From JBOGVZ01 sp050692985 (GTDB lineage Bacteria; Actinomycetota; UBA4738; CALAEC01), in NCBI GenBank assembly GCA_050692985.1, contig JBOGVZ010000008.1, positions 1 to 7,430 of the forward strand: DNA of 7,430 nt. Reading direction: 5' to 3'. A program made the position numbers and the translations under genes. Shown here in pieces: positions 1 through 5,579 of the stretch; the stretch's first letter is position 1; each line of letters starts with the position of its first letter. The notes beneath the pieces were generated by a model, which did no database searches, was not told where the DNA came from, and was given only the letters and a program-made list of their open reading frames with translations.

Positions 1-1496
1 GCCCCCGGCCCTCGATCGGGGACGAGATCCGGGTCGTGGCCACGGCGGAGGAGCAGCAGTTCCCGCCGGCCCTGCCGCTGACCCGGCTCCGGACGGTGGA
101 GGAGATCGAGATCCTGTCGGGTGGCAACCCGATGCCGACGCCCGTCCCGCTGGACGATCTGCCCGACGTCTCCATCCCCGACGGCATCGCGTTCTGGGAG
201 CCTATCGAGGGGATGGTGGCCTCGGTTTCGGAAGCGAAGGTCGTGGCCCCCACGAACGCGTTCGGCGAGCTCGTGGTGCTGGCCGTGGCCGACGCGGTGC
301 CCGGCTCCGGGTACTTCCCCCAGACGAAGCAGCTGCTGGCGCGGGATCTCGGCGAGGGCGCCGTCGACTACAACCCCGAGCGCATCCTGATCGACGACAC
401 CTCGCTGACCTCGGCCATCCGAGCGATGCCGGGCGACAAGGTCCTCTCCCTCACCGGCGCGGTCGACTTCACCTTCGGCAACTACAAGCTCCAGCCGCTG
501 CCCGGGTTCGAGTTGGAGACGCACCGGCCGCCCAGGCCGCCCGCGAGCACTCGCTCCGGGCCGAACGGGGACACGGCGATCACCACGTTCAACGTCGAGA
601 ACCTGTTCGACCTCGTCGATGACCCGGTCAAGGACGACGGGAGCAGCACCCCGACACCCGAAGCCCTGGAGACGAAGCTGGTCAAGCTGGCGGCGGCGAT
701 CCGGATCGAGCTCCGGCTCCCCGAGATCCTGGTGGTCCAGGAGGTCGAGAACACCGTCATCCTCCAGGAGCTCGGCGACCGGGTGAACGCGGCCGCCGGG
801 ACGGACTACGTGGCCACCTCGTTCGAGACGAGCGACGCCCGCGGGATCGAGCCCGGCTTCCTCTGGGATGCCGCTCGGGTGTCGCTCGAGGACGCTTTCC
901 AGCTGTCCGGCCCGGACGTGGAGGCGGCGTTCGGGCCGTCGAGCGCCAGCCCCGGGCGGGAGCCGCTCGTGGGCGCGTTCGAGATCGAGGGGAACGAGGT
1001 CACCATCCTCGCCAACCACTTCAAGAGCAAGAGCGGGGACGACCCGCTGTTCGGCGTGAACCAACCGCCTACCCGGATCACCGAGGAGCAGCGGAAGCTC
1101 CAGGCGGATGTGGTCAGGGACTTCGTGGACGGGGTCCTGGTGGAGGATCCGGAGGCGATGGTCATGGTGGCCGGGGACCTGAATGATTTCCCGTTCGGCG
1201 AGCCCGGTGAGGGTCCCGACCACCCCGTGGCGATCCTCGAGGGCGGTCCTGGCGCGATCCCGCTGACGAATCTCGTCGATACGGAGAAGGCGGCCGAGCG
1301 GTTCACGTTCGTGTTCGACGGCAACAGCCAGGTCCTCGACCACATGCTGGTGAGCCCGGCGCTCCTCGGGCTGGTCCGCGCGGCAGACGTCCTGCACTTC
1401 AACACCCCGTTCCCGGCGTCGCTCAGCGCCGACCCCGGAACGCCGTTGCGCGCCGCCGACCACGACCCGCTGGAGGGACGCTTCAGCTTCGGATAG
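1..1496 (+). CDS. Extracellular endonuclease, ExeM/NucH-like, endonuclease/exonuclease/phosphatase (EEP) fold; 5' end missing
   Basis: Metal-dependent nuclease, probably secreted and acting on extracellular DNA or RNA. The frame is open from base 3 to the window edge, so the GTG at 36 is only the first start-like codon inside the window. The residues before it (IGDEIRVVATAEE) already belong to an OB-like domain typical of ExeM/NucH proteins, so the true start and any signal peptide lie upstream. Counting from GTG36, residues 1-165 hold the conserved accessory region (WEPIEGM, PTNAFGE, ILIDD, GNYKLQP). The EEP domain runs from about 180 to 486 and keeps the catalytic set: N186 in FNVENLFD, E236 in VVQEVEN, N327/H328 in NHFKSK, D381 and N383 in AGDLND, D435/H436 in LDHM, and D475/H476/D477 in ADHDP. 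It should therefore be active. Thirty-one bases separate its TAG from the next gene, so co-transcription is likely. Family assignment is firm; the substrate is inferred. Confidence 0.9.
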   Translation, partial: PRPSIGDEIRVVATAEEQQFPPALPLTRLRTVEEIEILSGGNPMPTPVPLDDLPDVSIPDGIAFWEPIEGMVASVSEAKVVAPTNAFGELVVLAVADAVPGSGYFPQTKQLLARDLGEGAVDYNPERILIDDTSLTSAIRAMPGDKVLSLTGAVDFTFGNYKLQPLPGFELETHRPPRPPASTRSGPNGDTAITTFNVENLFDLVDDPVKDDGSSTPTPEALETKLVKLAAAIRIELRLPEILVVQEVENTVILQELGDRVNAAAGTDYVATSFETSDARGIEPGFLWDAARVSLEDAFQLSGPDVEAAFGPSSASPGREPLVGAFEIEGNEVTILANHFKSKSGDDPLFGVNQPPTRITEEQRKLQADVVRDFVDGVLVEDPEAMVMVAGDLNDFPFGEPGEGPDHPVAILEGGPGAIPLTNLVDTEKAAERFTFVFDGNSQVLDHMLVSPALLGLVRAADVLHFNTPFPASLSADPGTPLRAADHDPLEGRFSFG

Positions 1497-1513
1497 GCAT
1501 CCTCTCTGGTCGT

Positions 1514-1520
1514 GGGAGGA
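1514..1520 (+). promoter_or_regulatory. Ribosome binding site that decides the start of the propeller gene
   Basis: GGGAGGA lies 7 bases before the GTG at 1528. The GTG at 1522 is in the same frame but only one base away from this site, too close for initiation, so 1528 is the better start. No promoter-like hexamers fit in the 31-base gap after the nuclease gene, which favours co-transcription. Confidence 0.6.
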
Positions 1521-1527
1521 TGTGGTC

Positions 1528-2586
1528 GTGACGGGCGGTGTGCGACGACCGGCGATCAGCCCGGTGGCGATCTGCTTCCTTCTGGCCGGCGCCTGCACCT
1601 CCTCGCCCGCTCCCCCGCGGTCCCGGGAGCCGTCGACCGTCGCGGCGCCGGAGGAAACGCCCTCTGCGGCGGGGACGATGTCGCCGCGGGCCCGACCGTC
1701 ATTCCGCGAGTACCCGGTCCCCGCCGGTGCTCATCCCCACGACGTCGCTCCGGCGCCCGACGGCCGGGTCTGGTACACGGCTCAGGGTTCGGGTGAGCTC
1801 GGCGTGCTCGACCCGGAAACCCGGCGGACCCGCCAGGTCCCGCTCGGGGCCGGGTCGGCACCGCACGGGGTCATCATCGGACCGGACGGAGCCCCCTGGA
1901 TCACCGACGGCGGCCTGAACGCGATCGTGCGGGTGGATCCGGAGAGCCTCGAGGTCTCGCGGTTCGCCCTCCCGGAGTCCGGGTACGCGAACCTCAACAC
2001 GGCGGCCGTCGACGGGGATGGCGTGCTCTGGTTCACGGGCCAGAGCGGGGTCTACGGTCGGGTCGATCCTGCCACGGGAAGGGTCCAGGTCTTCGATGCC
2101 CCACGCGGGGAAGGCCCCTACGGCATGACCGCCACGCCCAGGGGCACGGTGTGGTTGTCATCCCTGGCGGGCAGCTACATCGCCCGTGTCCGGTCCCCCG
2201 ACGGCCGGCTTGCCGTGGTGGAGGTCCCGACCACGGGCGGGGGCGCCCGCCGCGTCTGGAGCGACTCCCTGGGCCGCCTGTGGGTCACGGAATGGTTCGC
2301 CGGGAAGCTGGCGCGTTACGACCCCGCGAGTCGAACGTGGGACGAGTGGGACCTGCCAGGGAACGGCCCGCAACCGTACGCGGTCTACGTCGATGACCGG
2401 GACGTCGTCTGGGTGACCGACTTCGCCAGCAACAGCCTCGTCAGGTTCGACCCGGACACCGAGCGATTCCGGTCCTTCCCGTTCCCGTCGCCGGGCGCGG
2501 AGGTGCGTCAGCTCCTCGGCCGACCCGGCGAGGTGTGGGGGGCCGAATCCGGGACCGACAAGCTCGTGGTGCTGCGGACGCCCTAG
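1528..2586 (+). CDS. Seven-bladed beta-propeller lipoprotein, virginiamycin B lyase (Vgb)-like superfamily
   Basis: Predicted exported protein of about 352 residues. After RR comes a hydrophobic stretch (AISPVAICFLLAGAC) with a lipobox-like AGAC, so Cys23 is a candidate lipid-anchored first residue; Ala at -3 is acceptable but not ideal. A Pro/Ser/Ala-rich linker follows to about residue 58. Seven repeats of about 42 residues then carry the Vgb signature 'PxGxxxxxDGxxWxT...N.IxRxDP' with WYT, WIT, WFT, WLS, WVT, WVT and WGA cores, matching a seven-bladed propeller. Streptogramin lyases of this fold open the antibiotic ring using a His in the last blade. At the equivalent blade position this protein has Val326, and blade six has Tyr284, so lyase activity is doubtful. 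Many Vgb-like proteins are binding or scaffold propellers of unknown role. The stop overlaps that of the convergent RTX gene. Fold assignment is firm; function is unknown. A longer start at 1522 is possible but poorly spaced from the ribosome binding site. Confidence 0.85.
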   Translation: MTGGVRRPAISPVAICFLLAGACTSSPAPPRSREPSTVAAPEETPSAAGTMSPRARPSFREYPVPAGAHPHDVAPAPDGRVWYTAQGSGELGVLDPETRRTRQVPLGAGSAPHGVIIGPDGAPWITDGGLNAIVRVDPESLEVSRFALPESGYANLNTAAVDGDGVLWFTGQSGVYGRVDPATGRVQVFDAPRGEGPYGMTATPRGTVWLSSLAGSYIARVRSPDGRLAVVEVPTTGGGARRVWSDSLGRLWVTEWFAGKLARYDPASRTWDEWDLPGNGPQPYAVYVDDRDVVWVTDFASNSLVRFDPDTERFRSFPFPSPGAEVRQLLGRPGEVWGAESGTDKLVVLRTP

Positions 2587-3650
2587 GGTCGTTCCCCGGT
2601 CGCCACCAGGACCCGACGGAGCCGGGCGGGGGACCTCGACGAGACCTTCGAGCTGGCCCTGGCGAGGCCCAGGAACTCGCACTCCACGAGCACCTCGCCG
2701 TTCACGCACTGGTCGCCCGCCACGTGGGGGCCGCCGTCGAGCGTGTCCGACTCGGATCCCCCGTCGAGGAAGTCGTCGCCTTCCATGCCGTACAGCCGGT
2801 CGTTGCCTTCCACGCCGAACAGGAAGTTCTGGTTGGCGTCGCCGGTGAGGTCGTCTCCGGCGAGGTGTTCGGTGCCCACCAGATCCTCCATCGTCACCAG
2901 CGTGTCCGTCCCGTCCCCGGTGGCGACACCGGTGGTCAGGTTGGCGTTGACCGGTGCCGGCGCGCCGAGGAATGCGACCAGGTCGAGGCCGTCCCCGCCG
3001 GTCACGACGTCGTCACCGCCCAGGGGGAAGAAGAAGTTGTCGATCGCGTTGCCGGTCAGCGTGTCGCCCAGCTGTGACCCCTCGAGGTCTTCGATACCGA
3101 CCATCGTGTCGCTCCCCTCGCCGATGGCGATGCCAGTGTTCAGATCGGCGGCGACCGGGGCAGCGGAGAAGAAGAAGGACGCCCGGTCGAAGATGCCCTG
3201 GCCCCCGTCGAGGCGGTCGTTGCCTGCCTCCCCGAGAAGGATGTCGAACCCGGCCCCCCCGAGAAGGATGTCGTTGCCCTGGTTCCCACGGAGGATGTCG
3301 AAGTCACCCGCGCCTCCCAGGAGCTTGTCCCGGCTGGGGCCACCGGCCAGGAAGTCCGAGCCGAGCTGGCCATCGAGGAGATCCTTGCCGGGCCCCGCCA
3401 GGAGGACATCGTCACCGGTTCCCCCGCAGATCCGGTCCTTGCCCCCGCCGCTGTTGATCAGGTCGTTGCCACCGCGCGCGACGATGACATCGTTGCCCCG
3501 GGTGCCCCGCAGCCGTTCACCCTTGTTCGTCCCGACGATCGTGGCGGCCTTCCCGAAGCACCTCGGGGCGGCCTCGGCCGGAAGAGCCGGGAGGATGAAG
3601 GACCCACCGACGACACAGACGATCGCGATCCTGATGCGCTTCCTGGCCAC
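2583..3650 (-). CDS. Secreted RTX-type (hemolysin-type) calcium-binding repeat protein
   Basis: Predicted exported protein of 355 residues made of calcium-binding nonapeptides. The GTG start at 3650 is supported by GGGAGG 5 bases upstream and by a promoter that lies inside the longer frame beginning at 3704. Residues 1-27 form a Sec signal peptide: basic VARKRIR, a hydrophobic core, and an AEA cleavage motif. About twelve GGxGxDxLx-like repeats span residues 38-152 (RGNDVIVAR, GGNDLINSG, TGDDVLLAG, QGNDILLGG, AGNDRLDGG and others). Two similar larger modules follow at about 165-227 and 232-306, each with 'NxTGxAxGxGxDTxVxxEDLxG...DxLTGxAxxNF' followed by nonapeptides. Four cysteines (31, 75, 315, 323) fit extracellular disulfides; the last pair forms the usual closing 'CxNGExxxxCE' motif. 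A basic tail of about 30 residues without repeats ends the protein. Such proteins fold into a beta-roll on binding calcium outside the cell; no enzymatic domain is visible. Role could be adhesion, matrix or S-layer-like, but this is inference. Confidence 0.88.
   Translation of the reverse strand: MARKRIRIAIVCVVGGSFILPALPAEAAPRCFGKAATIVGTNKGERLRGTRGNDVIVARGGNDLINSGGGKDRICGGTGDDVLLAGPGKDLLDGQLGSDFLAGGPSRDKLLGGAGDFDILRGNQGNDILLGGAGFDILLGEAGNDRLDGGQGIFDRASFFFSAAPVAADLNTGIAIGEGSDTMVGIEDLEGSQLGDTLTGNAIDNFFFPLGGDDVVTGGDGLDLVAFLGAPAPVNANLTTGVATGDGTDTLVTMEDLVGTEHLAGDDLTGDANQNFLFGVEGNDRLYGMEGDDFLDGGSESDTLDGGPHVAGDQCVNGEVLVECEFLGLARASSKVSSRSPARLRRVLVATGERP
3230..3300 (-). repeat. 27-base direct repeats inside the RTX gene
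   Basis: On the + strand the 17-base string CCCCGAGAAGGATGTCG occurs at 3230-3246 and again at 3257-3273, exactly 27 bases apart. A related GGAGGATGTCG follows one further period later. Twenty-seven bases are one RTX nonapeptide, so these are nearly identical DNA copies of single calcium-binding turns (GGAGFDILLG type). Confidence 0.6.
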
Positions 3651-3655
3651 GGCAG

Positions 3656-3661
3656 CCTCCC
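3656..3661 (-). promoter_or_regulatory. Ribosome binding site of the RTX gene
   Basis: GGGAGG on the minus strand, 5 bases before the GTG at 3650. It fixes the start 18 codons inside the longest possible frame. Confidence 0.7.
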
Positions 3662-3675
3662 GCCTAGGGGCCCGC

Positions 3676-3704
3676 ATTGTCCCCGGCCGTGTGGGCGGAG
3701 TCAA
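3676..3704 (-). promoter_or_regulatory. Sigma70/HrdB-like promoter of the RTX gene
   Basis: On the minus strand TTGACT (3699-3704) is followed after exactly 17 bases by GACAAT (3676-3681). Each hexamer differs from the TTGACA/TATAAT consensus at one and two positions respectively. Transcription would start near 3669, giving a 5' leader of about 20 bases that contains the ribosome binding site. In a GC-rich background this match is unlikely to be chance, and its position immediately upstream of a gene supports it. Confidence 0.7.
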
Positions 3705-3712
3705 TCAGCAGA

Positions 3713-3736
3713 CGGGCCGCCCGCGGGGGCGGCCCG
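3713..3736 (-). terminator. Strong hairpin, probable terminator of the Asp-box gene
   Basis: A perfect 10-base-pair GC stem (3713-3722 with 3727-3736) closes a 4-base loop GCGG. It sits 26 bases downstream of the Asp-box protein's stop and just upstream of the RTX promoter. No clear U-tract follows on the minus strand (it continues TCTGCTGATTGACT), as is common for hairpins in high-GC actinobacteria. It probably insulates the RTX gene from read-through; the stem is seen, the function is inferred. Confidence 0.55.
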
Positions 3737-3762
3737 CCGCATCCCTCGAGCCGGGCGATGGG

Positions 3763-5451
3763 CTACGGACCCACCGACACCCGGGAGAAGTACTCGTTCG
3801 CCGGGTCCGTCGCGGTGCTCTGGGTGAAGAACGGGAGGAAGTCCTGGCCGTCCGTCCCGAACCCCACGTAGTCGCCGGGGAAGTACCCTCGGGCGAACGG
3901 GAGCTCGCGGAGGTCGAACGGCGCCGTCGTCACCCGGACCTCGTTTGCCGGCGTCCAGCCGGCCGGGCTCGAGCAGGCCACGTGGCAGTGGACCACGAAC
4001 TGGTCGGTCCCAGCGATGTCGTCGGTGTCCGTGTTGTTCCGGAAGTCGTAGTAGCTCACGGCCACGACCCCCTCGTCGTTCACCCGAACCATGGGCGTGA
4101 ACGCCTGCCGGTCGCCGAGCGGTTCGGTCGCCGGCGTCTGGTTGACCTTGATCGGCGTCGACCAGGTCGACCCGCCATCGGTGGACATGGTGAACGCGAT
4201 CTCGTCGATGATCTGGGTCGGGTCGCTGAACCCGCCTGGGGCCTGGGCCGCGCTGAACCGGGCGTCCTGCCACACGGCGTACAGGTTGCCGTTGTTCGGG
4301 TCGACGGCGATCTCCGGGATCACGTCCCCGCCGCTGCGCACGGCGTTCGCCCCGGCCAGCGTGGCGTTGCCGCTGACGTCGGGGTCGTAGACGCCGACGA
4401 ACGGGAACGGGGTGAACAGCGTCCGCCCCTGCATCTTGGCCGCCCGGATCGGCCGGCCTCTGGGCAGCCACGTGGTCCCCTTGTCCGGCGACCGCTTCAG
4501 GGAGAAGTTGAAGTCGAACTGGGTGCCCCCGTCGTCGTTCCGGAAGTTCAGGATCTCGTTGAACACGTTGACCAGCACGCCATCCGGACGGACTACGATC
4601 TGGTTGCCGATCGTCTGGTTGATGGCACCGGGATCGTAGAGCCTCCGGATCGGCTCCCACGTCTCGCCGCCGTCGGTGGTCCGCGTGAACACGGCCATGC
4701 CCTTGAACGCCAGACCGCTGGCCCCTGCGGCCTCGGGCTGCCGCTTGAACCCCTGGCTCAGGATCTGGAGGAAGTCCCACACGGCGTACACGTGGGTCCC
4801 TGCCTCAACCGTCGGGTCGGCGGTCATGGTGTTCTTGTCGTGGAGGTCACCGCCCTCGTCCAGGGCCAGGAGGATGGGAGCCTCCCACTCCTCATCGTCG
4901 ATCATCCCGTCCGCCAGTGCGGCGGCAGGCACCTTCTGGGCCACCATCCCGTTGCGGCCGGACAGGGCCCCGGGAAGACCCTCGGGAAGCTCGACGTCGA
5001 ACACCAGGTGCATCAGGTGCAGGTCCCCGTTAGGAGCGAACGACAGCCACGGGTCGGAGGCGCGGTCGAACACCTCGAAACTCGAGGCGGCGTTGGGATT
5101 CGCCGAGCAATCGGTGATGTTCGGCGGGATGAACATCTCCCAGCTCACGCCGCCGTCGATGCTCAGGGCGATGACGTTCCCCCGGGCTCCCCCGTCGTTC
5201 CATCGGTCCTGCTGCCAGATCCCGGCGATGATGTCGGAGTTGGCGGGACTGACGTCGACCCACGGCTCCACCTCACTGTCGAGGAACAAGACGGAGTTCT
5301 CATCGACTGGGTCGAGGCCACACCCGGGGTCGAACGGGGTCGCTCCGGTGACCTGGACCGGGACGGTCGCGCTGAGTGGGCCGGCCGAGCTGGGGAACGC
5401 CCACAGCGGCCCCAGAGCGACGACCATGAAGGCAACGAGTACACGTCGCAT
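3763..5451 (-). CDS. Secreted Asp-box (BNR-repeat) protein, sialidase-like beta-propeller
   Basis: Predicted exported protein of 562 residues. The ATG at 5451 has GAGGAGGT 4 bases upstream; a longer TTG start at 5514 has no well-spaced site. MRRVLVAFMVVALGPLWAFPSSA is a clear signal peptide, with cleavage after SSA at residue 23. Four Asp-boxes (SxDxGxxW type) appear: S97-W104 (SIDGGVSW), T258-W265 (TTDGGETW), S321-W328 (SPDKGTTW) and S423-W430 (STDGGSTW), the hallmark of sialidase/sortilin-type six-bladed propellers. Other conserved blade pieces are YAVWQDARF, SYYDFRNN and, near the end, GYFPGDYVGFGTDGQDFLPFF. Cysteines at 44, 115, 489 and 493 suggest disulfides. No FRIP-like arginine box typical of true sialidases is visible near the N terminus, so the common label exo-alpha-sialidase should not be read as a proven activity; carbohydrate or protein binding is equally possible. 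It follows the oxidoreductase gene after 128 bases and precedes a hairpin. Confidence 0.85.
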   Translation of the reverse strand: MRRVLVAFMVVALGPLWAFPSSAGPLSATVPVQVTGATPFDPGCGLDPVDENSVLFLDSEVEPWVDVSPANSDIIAGIWQQDRWNDGGARGNVIALSIDGGVSWEMFIPPNITDCSANPNAASSFEVFDRASDPWLSFAPNGDLHLMHLVFDVELPEGLPGALSGRNGMVAQKVPAAALADGMIDDEEWEAPILLALDEGGDLHDKNTMTADPTVEAGTHVYAVWDFLQILSQGFKRQPEAAGASGLAFKGMAVFTRTTDGGETWEPIRRLYDPGAINQTIGNQIVVRPDGVLVNVFNEILNFRNDDGGTQFDFNFSLKRSPDKGTTWLPRGRPIRAAKMQGRTLFTPFPFVGVYDPDVSGNATLAGANAVRSGGDVIPEIAVDPNNGNLYAVWQDARFSAAQAPGGFSDPTQIIDEIAFTMSTDGGSTWSTPIKVNQTPATEPLGDRQAFTPMVRVNDEGVVAVSYYDFRNNTDTDDIAGTDQFVVHCHVACSSPAGWTPANEVRVTTAPFDLRELPFARGYFPGDYVGFGTDGQDFLPFFTQSTATDPANEYFSRVSVGP

Positions 5452-5455
5452 GCGC

Positions 5456-5463
5456 ACCTCCTC
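5456..5463 (-). promoter_or_regulatory. Ribosome binding site of the Asp-box gene
   Basis: GAGGAGGT on the minus strand, 4 bases before the ATG at 5451. It matches the anti-Shine-Dalgarno sequence closely and selects this start over the upstream TTG at 5514. Confidence 0.7.
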
Positions 5464-5579
5464 GCGTCGGGGCCCACGCCTCGCGGGCCCGCTCCGGATC
5501 GGGCCGTACAGCAAGCTCCATCAAGGTATTCGACATCGAAGCTCCCTCGGATCGGTACTGGGGATGCCAACCCGGTGGG
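5464..5579. other. Intergenic region upstream of the Asp-box gene, possible control region
   Basis: This gap separates the oxidoreductase stop from the Asp-box gene. I could not fit a convincing -35/-10 pair with normal spacing on the minus strand. It does contain a 5-base inverted repeat with 2-base spacer (TTCGACATCGAA, 5529-5540), a 10-base palindrome (GCGGGCCCGC, 5483-5492), and two copies of CGGATCGG 53 bases apart (5495-5502 and 5548-5555), each preceded by GCTCC. These may be operator-like, or simply GC-rich coincidence. No U-tailed terminator for the oxidoreductase gene is visible. Confidence 0.3.

Noticed and set aside
3651..3704. Longer start of the RTX gene at 3704
   Set aside because: It would place the -10 box inside coding sequence, the signal peptide would gain an 18-residue non-typical extension, and the GGGAGG site fits the GTG at 3650.
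5300..5536. A 78-codon frame (MSNTLMELAV...) with a GGGAG site 5 bases before its ATG, upstream of and overlapping the Asp-box gene
   Set aside because: The ribosome binding site is reasonable, but the rest overlaps the signal-peptide region in another frame, turns into Arg/Pro-rich low complexity, and resembles no known leader peptide.
5565..5579. Inverted repeat GCCAACCCGGTGGGC just after the oxidoreductase stop as a terminator
   Set aside because: The arms carry a mismatch, the loop would be about three bases, and no U-tract follows. The stem is too weak to call.
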